Positions 41,156-53,980 are shown, numbered from the stretch's first letter. The stretch is 64,000 bases of DNA from Siphonodentalium dalli (GCA_032622095.1 CP136064.1:932001-996000), one strand, 5' to 3'. Numbers and translations: made by a program. The notes: a model not told the origin generated them from the sequence alone.

Positions 41156-42987
41156 ATGGTGGAGTACGGTTGGATATTTTCTATTTGGCGCATGTTTCTC
41201 CATACCGCGCCATGTCAAATCTGGCCATATCCGAATCGGGTTGTCATTTACAATGACTACAGAAAATAAATATCTTCATGTTGGAATGCAAATGTATGTT
41301 TAAAGGAACACATGTATCTCAACTTAAAGGGACATAAGTAACACAGTCACCAACTTTAAGGGGTATCTGCTATAGACTGGTTCCATGGTGGAGTACGGTT
41401 GGATATTTTCAATTTGGCGCATGTTTTTCCATACCGCGCCATGTCAAATCTGGCCATATCCGAATCGGGTTGTCATTTACAATGACTACAGAAAATAAAT
41501 ATCTTCATGTTGGAAAGCAAATGTATGTTTAAAGGAACAGATGTAACTCAACTTAAAGGGACATAAGTAACACAGTCACCAACTTAAAGGGGTATCTGCT
41601 ATAGACTGGTTCCATGGTGGAGTACGGTTGGATATTTTCAATTTGGCGCATGTTTCTCCATACCGCGCCATGTCAAATCTGGCCATATCCGAATCGGGTT
41701 GTTATTTACAATGACTGCAGAAAATATATATCTTCATGGTGGAATGCAAATGTATGTTTAAAGGAACAGATGTATCTCAACTTAAAGGGACATAAGTAAC
41801 ACAGTCACCAACTTAAAGGGGTATCTGCTATAGACTGGTTCCATGGTGGAGTACGGTTGGATATTTTCAATTTGGCGCATGTTTCTCCCTTCCGCGCCAT
41901 GTCAAATCTGGCCATATCCGAATCGGGTTGTCATTTACAATGACTACAGAAAATAAATATCTTCATGTTGGAATGCAAATGTATGTTTAAAGGAACAGAT
42001 GTATCTCAACTTAAAGGGACATAAGTAACACAGTCACCAACTGTAAGGGGTATCTGCTATAGACTGGTTCCATGGTGGAGTACGGTTGGATATTTTCAAT
42101 TTGGCGCTTGTTTCTCCATACCGCGCCATGTCAAATCTGGCCATATCCGAATCGGGTTGTCATTTACAATGACTGCAGAAAATATATATCTTCATGGTGG
42201 AATGCAAATGTATGTTTAAAGGAACAGATGTATCTCAACTTAAAGGGACATAAGTAACACAGTCACCAACTTAAAGGGGTATCTGCTATAGACTGGTTCC
42301 ATGGTGGAGTACGGTTGGATATTTTCAATTTGGCGCATGTTTCTCCCTACCGCGCCATGTCAAATCTGGCCATATCCGAATCGGGTTGTCATTTATAATG
42401 ACTACAGAAAATAAATATCTTCATGTTGGAATGCAAATGTATGTTTAAAGGAACAGATGTATCTCAACTTAAAGGGACATAAGTAACACAGTCACCAACT
42501 TTAAGGGGTATCTGCTATAGACTGGTTCCATGGTGGAGTACGGTTGGATATTTTCAATTTGGCGCTTGTTTCTCCATACCGCGCCATGTCAAATCTGGCC
42601 ATATCCGAATCGGGTTGTCATTTACAATGACTGCAGAAAATATATATCTTCATGTTGGAATGCAAATGTATGTTTAAAGGAACAGATGTATCTCAACTTA
42701 AAGGGACATAAGTAACACAGTCACCAACTTTAAGGGGTATCTGCTATAGACTGGTTCCATGGTGGAGTACGGTTGGATATTTTCAATTTGGCGCTTGTTT
42801 CTCCATACCGCGCCATGTCAAATCTGGCCATATCCGAATCGGGTTGTCATTTACAATGACTGCAGAAAATAAATATCTTCATGTTGGAATACAAATGTAT
42901 GTTTAAAGGAACAGATGTATCTCAACTTAAAGGGACATAAGTAACACAGTCACCAACTTAAAGAGGTGTCTGATTTAGACTGGTTCC
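41156..42987 (+). repeat. HOR unit U23, 8 monomers (1832 bp)
   Basis: Order m1 m2 m3 m4 m5 m6 m7 m8, the full 8-monomer form. m4 at 41843 has cccttcc, m6 at 42301 has catttata, and m8 has T37 and aatacaaat. The same three marks recur in U26-U28. Confidence 0.9.
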
Positions 42988-44590
42988 ATGGTGGAGTACG
43001 GTTGGATATTTTCTATTTGGCGCATGTTTCTCCATACCGCGCCATGTCAAATCTGGCCATATCCGAATCGGGTTGTCATTTACAATGACTACAGAAAATA
43101 AATATCTTCATGTTGGAATGCAAATGTATGTTTAAAGGAACACATGTATCTCAACTTAAAGGGACATAAGTAACACAGTCACCAACTTTAAGGGGTATCT
43201 GCTATAGACTGGTTCCATGGTGGAGTACGGTTGGATATTTTCAATTTGGCGCATGTTTTTCCATACCGCGCCATGTCAAATCTGGCCATATCCGAATCGG
43301 GTTGTCATTTACAATGACTACAGAAAATAAATATCTTCATGTTGGAAAGCAAATGTATGTTTAAAGGAACAGATGTAACTCAACTTAAAGGGACATAAGT
43401 AACACAGTCACCAACTTAAAGGGGTATCTGCTATAGACTGGTTCCATGGTGGAGTACGGTTGGATATTTTCAATTTGGCGCATGTTTCTCCATACCGCGC
43501 CATGTCAAATCTGGCCATATCCGAATCGGGTTGTTATTTACAATGACTGCAGAAAATATATATCTTCATGGTGGAATGCAAATGTATGTTTAAAGGAACA
43601 GATGTATCTCAACTTAAAGGGACATAAGTAACACAGTCACCAACTTTAAGGGGTATCTGCTATAGACTGGTTCCATGGTGGAGTACGGTTGGATATTTTC
43701 AATTTGGCGCATGTTTTTCCATACCGCGCCATGTCAAATCTGGCCATATCCGAATCGGGTTGTCATTTACAATGACTACAGAAAATAAATATCTTCATGT
43801 TGGAAAGCAAATGTATGTTTAAAGGAACAGATGTAACTCAACTTAAAGGGACATAAGTAACACAGTCACCAACTTAAAGGGGTATCTGCTATAGACTGGT
43901 TCCATGGTGGAGTACGGTTGGATATTTTCAATTTGGCGCATGTTTCTCCATACCGCGCCATGTCAAATCTGGCCATATCCGAATCGGGTTGTCATTTATA
44001 ATGACTACAGAAAATAAATATCTTCATGTTGGAATGCAAATGTATGTTTAAAGGAACAGATGTATCTCAACTTAAAGGGACATAAGTAACACAGTCACCA
44101 ACTTTAAGGGGTATCTGCTATAGACTGGTTCCATGGTGGAGTACGGTTGGATATTTTCAATTTGGCGCTTGTTTCTCCATACCGCGCCATGTCAAATCTG
44201 GCCATATCCGAATCGGGTTGTCATTTACAATGACTGCAGAAAATATATATCTTCATGTTGGAATGCAAATGTATGTTTAAAGGAACAGATGTATCTCAAC
44301 TTAAAGGGACATAAGTAACACAGTCACCAACTTTAAGGGGTATCTGCTATAGACTGGTTCCATGGTGGAGTACGGTTGGATATTTTCAATTTGGCGCATG
44401 TTTCTCCATACCGCGCCATGTCAAATCTGGCCATATCCGAATCGGGTTGTCATTTACAATGACTGCAGAAAATAAATATCTTCATGTTGGAATACAAATG
44501 TATGTTTAAAGGAACAGATGTATCTCAACTTAAAGGGACATAAGTAACACAGTCACCAACTTAAAGAGGTGTCTGATTTAGACTGGTTCC
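42988..44590 (+). repeat. HOR unit U24, 7 monomers (1603 bp)
   Basis: Order m1 m2 m3 m2 m6-like m7 m8. The second m2 (43675) directly follows m3 (43446), a step seen nowhere else. It looks like the five-monomer U17/U21 form with an m3-m2 pair inserted, or like an unequal exchange joining two units. Confidence 0.87.
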
Positions 44591-45964
44591 ATGGTGGAGT
44601 ACGGTTGGATATTTTCTATTTGGCGCATGTTTCTCCATACCGCGCCATGCCAAATCTGGCCATATCCGAATCGGGTTGTCATTTACAATGACTACAGAAA
44701 ATAAATATCTTCATGTTGGAATGCAAATGTATGTTTAAAGGAACACATGTATCTCAACTTAAAGGGACATAAGTAACACAGTCACCAACTTTAAGGGGTA
44801 TCTGCTATAGACTGGTTCCATGGTGGAGTACGGTTGGATATTTTCAATTTGGCGCATGTTTTTCCATACCGCGCCATGTCAAATCTGGCCATATCCGAAT
44901 CGGGTTGTCATTTACAATGACTACAGAAAATAAATATCTTCATGTTGGAAAGCAAATGTATGTTTAAAGGAACAGATGTAACTCAACTTAAAGGGACATA
45001 AGTAACACAGTCACCAACTTAAAGGGGTATCTGCTATAGACTGGTTCCATGGTGGAGTACGGTTGGATATTTTCAATTTGGCGCATGTTTCTCCATACCG
45101 CGCCATGTCAAATCTGGCCATATCCGAATCGGGTTGATATTTACAATGACTGCAGAAAATATATATCTTCATGGTGGAATGCAAATGTATGTTTAAAGGA
45201 ACAGATGTATCTCAACTTAAAGGGACATAAGTAACACAGTCACCAACTTAAAGGGGTATCTGCTATAGACTGGTTCCATGGTGGAGTACGGTTGGATATT
45301 TTCAATTTGGCGCATGTTTCTCCCTACCGCGCCATGTCAAATCTGGCCATATCCGAATCGGGTTGTCATTTACAATGACTACAGAAAATAAATATCTTCA
45401 TGTTGGAATGCAAATGTATGTTTAAAGGAACAGATGTATCTCAACTTAAAGGGACATAAGTAACACAGTCACCAACTGTAAGGGGTATCTGCTATAGACT
45501 GGTTCCATGGTGGAGTACGGTTGGATATTTTCAATTTGGCGCTTGTTTCTCCATACCGCGCCATGTCAAATCTGGCCATATCCGAATCGGGTTGTCATTT
45601 ACAATGACTGCAGAAAATATATATCTTCATGGTGGAATGCAAATGTATGTTTAAAGGAACAGATGTATCTCAACTTAAAGGGACATAAGTAACACAGTCA
45701 CCAACTTAAAGGGGTATCTGCTATAGACTGGTTCCATGGTGGAGTACGGTTGGATATTTTCAATTTGGCGCATGTTTCTCCCTACCGCGCCATGTCAAAT
45801 CTGGCCATATCCGAATCGGGTTGTCATTTACAATGACTACAGAAAATAAATATCTTCATGTTGGAATGCAAATGTATGTTTAAAGGAACAGATGTATCTC
45901 AACTTAAAGGGACATAAGTAACACAGTCACCAACTTAAAGAGGTGTCTGATTTAGACTGGTTCC
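44591..45964 (+). repeat. HOR unit U25, 6 monomers (1374 bp)
   Basis: Order m1 m2 m3 m4 m5 m6, with ccatgccaaat in m1 and gatattt in m3 (45049). Sister of U22 at an offset of 4809 bp. Confidence 0.9.
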
Positions 45965-47797
45965 ATGGTGGAGTACGGTTGGATATTTTCTATTTGGCGC
46001 ATGTTTCTCCATACCGCGCCATGTCAAATCTGGCCATATCCGAATCGGGTTGTCATTTACAATGACTACAGAAAATAAATATCTTCATGTTGGAATGCAA
46101 ATGTATGTTTAAAGGAACACATGTATCTCAACTTAAAGGGACATAAGTAACACAGTCACCAACTTTAAGGGGTATCTGCTATAGACTGGTTCCATGGTGG
46201 AGTACGGTTGGATATTTTCAATTTGGCGCATGTTTTTCCATACCGCGCCATGTCAAATCTGGCCATATCCGAATCGGGTTGTCATTTACAATGACTACAG
46301 AAAATAAATATCTTCATGTTGGAAAGCAAATGTATGTTTAAAGGAACAGATGTAACTCAACTTAAAGGGACATAAGTAACACAGTCACCAACTTAAAGGG
46401 GTATCTGCTATAGACTGGTTCCATGGTGGAGTACGGTTGGATATTTTCAATTTGGCGCATGGTTCTCCATACCGCGCCATGTCAAATCTGGCCATATCCG
46501 AATCGGGTTGTTATTTACAATGACTGCAGAAAATATATATCTTCATGGTGGAATGCAAATGTATGTTTAAAGGAACAGATGTATCTCAACTTAAAGGGAC
46601 ATAAGTAACACAGTCACCAACTTAAAGGGGTATCTGCTATAGACTGGTTCCATGGTGGAGTACGGTTGGATATTTTCAATTTGGCGCATGTTTCTCCCTT
46701 CCGCGCCATGTCAAATCTGGCCATATCCGAATCGGGTTGTCATTTACAATGACTACAGAAAATAAATATCTTCATGTTGGAATGCAAATGTATGTTTAAA
46801 GGAACAGATGTATCTCAACTTAAAGGGACATAAGTAACACAGTCACCAACTGTAAGGGGTATCTGCTATAGACTGGTTCCATGGTGGGAGTACGGTTGGA
46901 TATTTTCAATTTGGCGCTTGTTTCTCCATACCGCGCCATGTCAAATCTGGCCATATCCGAATCGGGTTGTCATTTACAATGACTGCAGAAAATATATATC
47001 TTCATGGTGGAATGCAAATGTATGTTTAAAGGAACAGATGTATCTCAACTTAAAGGGACATAAGTAACACAGTCACCAACTTAAAGGGGTATCTGCTATA
47101 GACTGGTTCCATGGTGGAGTACGGTTGGATATTTTCAATTTGGCGCATGTTTCTCCCTACCGCGCCATGTCAAATCTGGCCATATCCGAATCGGGTTGTC
47201 ATTTATAATGACTACAGAAAATAAATATCTTCATGTTGGAATGCAAATGTATGTTTAAAGGAACAGATGTATCTCAACTTAAAGGGACATAAGTAACACA
47301 GTCACCAACTTTAAGGGGTATCTGCTATAGACTGGTTCCATGGTGGAGTACGGTTGGATATTTTCAATTTGGCGCTTGTTTCTCCATACCGCGCCATGTC
47401 AAATCTGGCCATATCCGAATCGGGTTGTCATTTACAATGACTGCAGAAAATATATATCTTCATGTTGGAATGCAAATGTATGTTTAAAGGAACAGATGTA
47501 TCTCAACTTAAAGGGACATAAGTAACACAGTCACCAACTTTAAGGGGTATCTGCTATAGACTGGTTCCATGGTGGAGTACGGTTGGATATTTTCAATTTG
47601 GCGCTTGTTTCTCCATACCGCGCCATGTCAAATCTGGCCATATCCGAATCGGGTTGTCATTTACAATGACTGCAGAAAATAAATATCTTCATGTTGGAAT
47701 ACAAATGTATGTTTAAAGGAACAGATGTATCTCAACTTAAAGGGACATAAGTAACACAGTCACCAACTTAAAGAGGTGTCTGATTTAGACTGGTTCC
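45965..47797 (+). repeat. HOR unit U26, 8 monomers (1833 bp)
   Basis: Order m1-m8. Two private changes: gcatggttct in m3 (46423), and an extra G at the start of m5 (gtgggag, about 46886), which makes that monomer 230 bp. First of three successive 8-monomer units. Confidence 0.9.
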
Positions 47798-48342
47798 ATG
47801 GTGGAGTACGGTTGGATATTTTCTATTTGGCGCATGTTTCTCCATACCGCGCCATGTCAAATCTGGCCATATCCGAATCGGGTTGTCATTTACAATGACT
47901 ACAGAAAATAAATATCTTCATGTTGGAATGCAAATGTATGTTTAAAGGAACACATGTATCTCAACTTAAAGGGACATAAGTAACACAGTCACCAACTTTA
48001 AGGGGTATCTGCTATAGACTGGTTCCATGGTGGAGTACGGTTGGATATTTTCAATTTGGCGCATGTTTTTCCATACCGCGCCATGTCAAATCTGGCCATA
48101 TCCGAATCGGGTTGTCATTTACAATGACTACAGAAAATAAATATCTTCATGTTGGAAAGCAAATGTATGTTTAAAGGAACAGATGTAACTCAACTTAAAG
48201 GGACATAAGTAACACAGTCACCAACTTAAAGGGGTATCTGCTATAGACTGGTTCCATGGTGGAGTACGGTTGGATATTTTCAATTTGGCGCATGTTTCTC
48301 CATACCGCGCCATGTCAAATCTGGCCATATCCGAATCGGGTT

Positions 48343-48357
48343 GTTATTTACAATGAC
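48343..48357. other. Broken dyad gttatt-tac-aatgac (m3 example)
   Basis: In m3 copies the left arm of the dyad is altered at positions 88-90. This copy (48256) has gttatt. Others have gatatt (32535, 40240, 45049, 51920, 53294) or tttatt (7776, 58561, 63141). I count 28 such m3 copies. Confidence 0.7.
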
Positions 48358-48740
48358 TGCAGAAAATATATATCTTCATGGTGGAATGCAAATGTATGTT
48401 TAAAGGAACAGATGTATCTCAACTTAAAGGGACATAAGTAACACAGTCACCAACTTAAAGGGGTATCTGCTATAGACTGGTTCCATGGTGGAGTACGGTT
48501 GGATATTTTCAATTTGGCGCATGTTTCTCCCTTCCGCGCCATGTCAAATCTGGCCATATCCGAATCGGGTTGTCATTTACAATGACTACAGAAAATAAAT
48601 ATCTTCATGTTGGAATGCAAATGTATGTTTAAAGGAACAGATGTATCTCAACTTAAAGGGACATAAGTAACACAGTCACCAACTGTAAGGGGTATCTGCT
48701 ATAGACTGGTTCCATGGTGGAGTACGGTTGGATATTTTCA

Positions 48741-48778
48741 ATTTGGCGCTTGTTTCTCCATACCGCGCCATGTCAAAT
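48741..48778. other. GC-rich inverted repeat atttggcgc / gcgcc-caaat (example)
   Basis: Positions 28-36 (atttggcgc) can pair with gcgcc (52-56) and aaat (62-65), with a 5-base bulge and a 15-base loop. The 6-bp core is tggcgc/gcgcca. T32 copies (ttttgcgc) lose one pair. The core carries three of the monomer's CpGs. No function is evident. Confidence 0.5.
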
Positions 48779-48800
48779 CTGGCCATATCCGAATCGGGTT

Positions 48801-48815
48801 GTCATTTACAATGAC
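48801..48815. other. 15-bp dyad gtcatt-tac-aatgac (intact example)
   Basis: Perfect 6-bp inverted repeat around a 3-bp centre at monomer positions 88-102, shown here in the m5 copy starting at 48714. It is intact in most monomers. The symmetry suits a dimeric DNA-binding protein, but no binder is known from the sequence, so a role is only inferred. Confidence 0.6.
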
Positions 48816-49629
48816 TGCAGAAAATATATATCTTCATGGTGGAATGCAAATGTATGTTTAAAGGAACAGATGTATCTCAACTTAAAGGGACATAAGTAAC
48901 ACAGTCACCAACTTAAAGGGGTATCTGCTATAGACTGGTTCCATGGTGGAGTACGGTTGGATATTTTCAATTTGGCGCATGTTTCTCCCTACCGCGCCAT
49001 GTCAAATCTGGCCATATCCGAATCGGGTTGTCATTTATAATGACTACAGAAAATAAATATCTTCATGTTGGAATGCAAATGTATGTTTAAAGGAACAGAT
49101 GTATCTCAACTTAAAGGGACATAAGTAACACAGTCACCAACTTTAAGGGGTATCTGCTATAGACTGGTTCCATGGTGGAGTACGGTTGGATATTTTCAAT
49201 TTGGCGCTTGTTTCTCCATACCGCGCCATGTCAAATCTGGCCATATCCGAATCGGGTTGTCATTTACAATGACTGCAGAAAATATATATCTTCATGTTGG
49301 AATGCAAATGTATGTTTAAAGGAACAGATGTATCTCAACTTAAAGGGACATAAGTAACACAGTCACCAACTTTAAGGGGTATCTGCTATAGACTGGTTCC
49401 ATGGTGGAGTACGGTTGGATATTTTCAATTTGGCGCTTGTTTCTCCATACCGCGCCATGTCAAATCTGGCCATATCCGAATCGGGTTGTCATTTACAATG
49501 ACTGCAGAAAATAAATATCTTCATGTTGGAATACAAATGTATGTTTAAAGGAACAGATGTATCTCAACTTAAAGGGACATAAGTAACACAGTCACCAACT
49601 TAAAGAGGTGTCTGATTTAGACTGGTTCC

Positions 49630-51461
49630 ATGGTGGAGTACGGTTGGATATTTTCTATTTGGCGCATGTTTCTCCATACCGCGCCATGTCAAATCTGGCC
49701 ATATCCGAATCGGGTTGTCATTTACAATGACTACAGAAAATAAATATCTTCATGTTGGAATGCAAATGTATGTTTAAAGGAACACATGTATCTCAACTTA
49801 AAGGGACATAAGTAACACAGTCACCAACTTTAAGGGGTATCTGCTATAGACTGGTTCCATGGTGGAGTACGGTTGGATATTTTCAATTTGGCGCATGTTT
49901 TTCCATACCGCGCCATGTCAAATCTGGCCATATCCGAATCGGGTTGTCATTTACAATGACTACAGAAAATAAATATCTTCATGTTGGAAAGCAAATGTAT
50001 GTTTAAAGGAACAGATGTAACTCAACTTAAAGGGACATAAGTAACACAGTCACCAACTTAAAGGGGTATCTGCTATAGACTGGTTCCATGGTGGAGTACG
50101 GTTGGATATTTTCAATTTGGCGCATGTTTCTCCATACCGCGCCATGTCAAATCTGGCCATATCCGAATCGGGTTGTTATTTACAATGACTGCAGAAAATA
50201 TATATCTTCATGGTGGAATGCAAATGTATGTTTAAAGGAACAGATGTATCTCAACTTAAAGGGACATAAGTAACACAGTCACCAACTTAAAGGGGTATCT
50301 GCTATAGACTGGTTCCATGGTGGAGTACGGTTGGATATTTTCAATTTGGCGCATGTTTCTCCCTTCCGCGCCATGTCAAATCTGGCCATATCCGAATCGG
50401 GTTGTCATTTACAATGACTACAGAAAATAAATATCTTCATGTTGGAATGCAAATGTATGTTTAAAGGAACAGATGTATCTCAACTTAAAGGGACATAAGT
50501 AACACAGTCACCAACTGTAAGGGGTATCTGCTATAGACTGGTTCCATGGTGGAGTACGGTTGGATATTTTCAATTTGGCGCTTGTTTCTCCATACCGCGC
50601 CATGTCAAATCTGGCCATATCCGAATCGGGTTGTCATTTACAATGACTGCAGAAAATATATATCTTCATGGTGGAATGCAAATGTATGTTTAAAGGAACA
50701 GATGTATCTCAACTTAAAGGGACATAAGTAACACAGTCACCAACTTAAAGGGGTATCTGCTATAGACTGGTTCCATGGTGGAGTACGGTTGGATATTTTC
50801 AATTTGGCGCATGTTTCTCCCTACCGCGCCATGTCAAATCTGGCCATATCCGAATCGGGTTGTCATTTATAATGACTACAGAAAATAAATATCTTCATGT
50901 TGGAATGCAAATGTATGTTTAAAGGAACAGATGTATCTCAACTTAAAGGGACATAAGTAACACAGTCACCAACTTTAAGGGGTATCTGCTATAGACTGGT
51001 TCCATGGTGGAGTACGGTTGGATATTTTCAATTTGGCGCTTGTTTCTCCATACCGCGCCATGTCAAATCTGGCCATATCCGAATCGGGTTGTCATTTACA
51101 ATGACTGCAGAAAATATATATCTTCATGTTGGAATGCAAATGTATGTTTAAAGGAACAGATGTATCTCAACTTAAAGGGACATAAGTAACACAGTCACCA
51201 ACTTTAAGGGGTATCTGCTATAGACTGGTTCCATGGTGGAGTACGGTTGGATATTTTCAATTTGGCGCTTGTTTCTCCATACCGCGCCATGTCAAATCTG
51301 GCCATATCCGAATCGGGTTGTCATTTACAATGACTGCAGAAAATAAATATCTTCATGTTGGAATACAAATGTATGTTTAAAGGAACAGATGTATCTCAAC
51401 TTAAAGGGACATAAGTAACACAGTCACCAACTTAAAGAGGTGTCTGATTTAGACTGGTTCC
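49630..51461 (+). repeat. HOR unit U28, 8 monomers (1832 bp)
   Basis: Order m1-m8, third of the successive 8-monomer copies. The array changes to the gatattt type of m3 immediately after it. Confidence 0.9.
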
Positions 51462-53980
51462 ATGGTGGAGTACGGTTGGATATTTTCTATTTGGCGCATG
51501 TTTCTCCATACCGCGCCATGTCAAATCTGGCCATATCCGAATCGGGTTGTCATTTACAATGACTACAGAAAATAAATATCTTCATGTTGGAATGCAAATG
51601 TATGTTTAAAGGAACACATGTATCTCAACTTAAAGGGACATAAGTAACACAGTCACCAACTTTAAGGGGTATCTGCTATAGACTGGTTCCATGGTGGAGT
51701 ACGGTTGGATATTTTCAATTTGGCGCATGTTTTTCCATACCGCGCCATGTCAAATCTGGCCATATCCGAATCGGGTTGTCATTTACAATGACTACAGAAA
51801 ATAAATATCTTCATGTTGGAAAGCAAATGTATGTTTAAAGGAACAGATGTAACTCAACTTAAAGGGACATAAGTAACACAGTCACCAACTTAAAGGGGTA
51901 TCTGCTATAGACTGGTTCCATGGTGGAGTACGGTTGGATATTTTCAATTTGGCGCATGTTTCTCCATACCGCGCCATGTCAAATCTGGCCATATCCGAAT
52001 CGGGTTGATATTTACAATGACTGCAGAAAATATATATCTTCATGGTGGAATGCAAATGTATGTTTAAAGGAACAGATGTATCTCAACTTAAAGGGACATA
52101 AGTAACACAGTCACCAACTTAAAGGGGTATCTGCTATAGACTGGTTCCATGGTGGAGTACGGTTGGATATTTTCAATTTGGCGCATGTTTCTCCCTACCG
52201 CGCCATGTCAAATCTGGCCATATCCGAATCGGGTTGTCATTTACAATGACTACAGAAAATAAATATCTTCATGTTGGAATGCAAATGTATGTTTAAAGGA
52301 ACAGATGTATCTCAACTTAAAGGGACATAAGTAACACAGTCACCAACTGTAAGGGGTATCTGCTATAGACTGGTTCCATGGTGGAGTACGGTTGGATATT
52401 TTCAATTTGGCGCTTGTTTCTCCATACCGCGCCATGTCAAATCTGGCCATATCCGAATCGGGTTGTCATTTACAATGACTGCAGAAAATATATATCTTCA
52501 TGGTGGAATGCAAATGTATGTTTAAAGGAACAGATGTATCTCAACTTAAAGGGACATAAGTAACACAGTCACCAACTTAAAGGGGTATCTGCTATAGACT
52601 GGTTCCATGGTGGAGTACGGTTGGATATTTTCAATTTGGCGCATGTTTCTCCCTACCGCGCCATGTCAAATCTGGCCATATCCGAATCGGGTTGTCATTT
52701 ATAATGACTACAGAAAATAAATATCTTCATGTTGGAATGCAAATGTATGTTTAAAGGAACAGATGTATCTCAACTTAAAGGGACATAAGTAACACAGTCA
52801 CCAACTTAAAGGGGTATCTGCTATAGACTGGTTCCATGGTGGAGTACGGTTGGATATTTTCAATTTGGCGCATGTTTCTCCATACCGCGCCATGTCAAAT
52901 CTGGCCATATCCGAATCGGGTTGTCATTTACAATGACTACAGAAAATAAATATCTTCATGTTGGAATGCAAATGTATGTTTAAAGGAACACATGTATCTC
53001 AACTTAAAGGGACATAAGTAACACAGTCACCAACTTTAAGGGGTATCTGCTATAGACTGGTTCCATGGTGGAGTACGGTTGGATATTTTCAATTTGGCGC
53101 ATGTTTTTCCATACCGCGCCATGTCAAATCTGGCCATATCCGAATCGGGTTGTCATTTACAATGACTACAGAAAATAAATATCTTCATGTTGGAAAGCAA
53201 ATGTATGTTTAAAGGAACAGATGTAACTCAACTTAAAGGGACATAAGTAACACAGTCACCAACTTAAAGGGGTATCTGCTATAGACTGGTTCCATGGTGG
53301 AGTACGGTTGGATATTTTCAATTTGGCGCATGTTTCTCCATACCGCGCCATGTCAAATCTGGCCATATCCGAATCGGGTTGATATTTACAATGACTGCAG
53401 AAAATATATATCTTCATGGTGGAATGCAAATGTATGTTTAAAGGAACAGATGTATCTCAACTTAAAGGGACATAAGTAACACAGTCACCAACTTAAAGGG
53501 GTATCTGCTATAGACTGGTTCCATGGTGGAGTACGGTTGGATATTTTCAATTTGGCGCATGTTTCTCCCTACCGCGCCATGTCAAATCTGGCCATATCCG
53601 AATCGGGTTGTCATTTACAATGACTACAGAAAATAAATATCTTCATGTTGGAATGCAAATGTATGTTTAAAGGAACAGATGTATCTCAACTTAAAGGGAC
53701 ATAAGTAACACAGTCACCAACTGTAAGGGGTATCTGCTATAGACTGGTTCCATGGTGGAGTACGGTTGGATATTTTCAATTTGGCGCTTGTTTCTCCATA
53801 CCGCGCCATGTCAAATCTGGCCATATCCGAATCGGGTTGTCATTTACAATGACTGCAGAAAATAAATATCTTCATGTTGGAATGCAAATGTATGTTTAAA
53901 GGAACAGATGTATCTCAACTTAAAGGGACATAAGTAACACAGTCACCAACTTAAAGAGGTGTCTGATTTAGACTGGTTCC
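51462..53980 (+). repeat. HOR unit U29, 11 monomers (2519 bp), fused 6+5
   Basis: Order m1 m2 m3 m4 m5 m6, then m1-like m2 m3 m4 m5-like. Both m3 copies (51920, 53294) carry gatattt. The marker linker expected near 52803 is replaced by the common linker, and the following copy (52836) has A27 instead of T27 but keeps A104 and C156. The last copy (53752) has T37 and A114. Confidence 0.88.

Larger units (their letters stand above)
29100..42300 (+). repeat. Direct duplication of about 5.5 kb (offset 7705 bp)
   Basis: U16, U17, U18 and the first five monomers of U19 match U20, U21, U22 and the first five of U23. The offset is 7477 bp before the additional monomer of U20 and 7705 bp after it. Shared private marks include gcaatgtc (29838 and 37315), aataactt, T96 and ccatgccaaat. 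The copies differ by one full monomer, one lost T and a few bases. Confidence 0.88.
39782..47797 (+). repeat. Direct duplication of 6+8 units (offset 4809 bp)
   Basis: U22-U23 (39782-42987) recur as U25-U26 (44591-47797) at an offset of 4809 bp, with U24 between them. The inserted G in U26 shifts the last part by one more base. Confidence 0.87.
47798..49629 (+). repeat. HOR unit U27, 8 monomers (1832 bp)
   Basis: Order m1-m8 with cccttcc, catttata and aatacaaat. I saw no difference from U28 in the diagnostic sites compared by eye. Confidence 0.9.
45965..51461 (+). repeat. Three consecutive 8-monomer HOR copies
   Basis: U26, U27 and U28 have the same eight classes in order, with periods of 1833, 1832 and 1832 bp. 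The only differences I noticed are two in U26 (gcatggttct and the added G). This is the longest run of identical unit type in the window and the closest to a classical homogeneous HOR. Confidence 0.9.

Noticed and set aside
48794-48804. CENP-B box around cgaatcggg (monomer positions 77-85)
   Set aside because: Only the A-nn-CGGG half of the consensus is matched. The TTCG core is absent in the required place on either strand.
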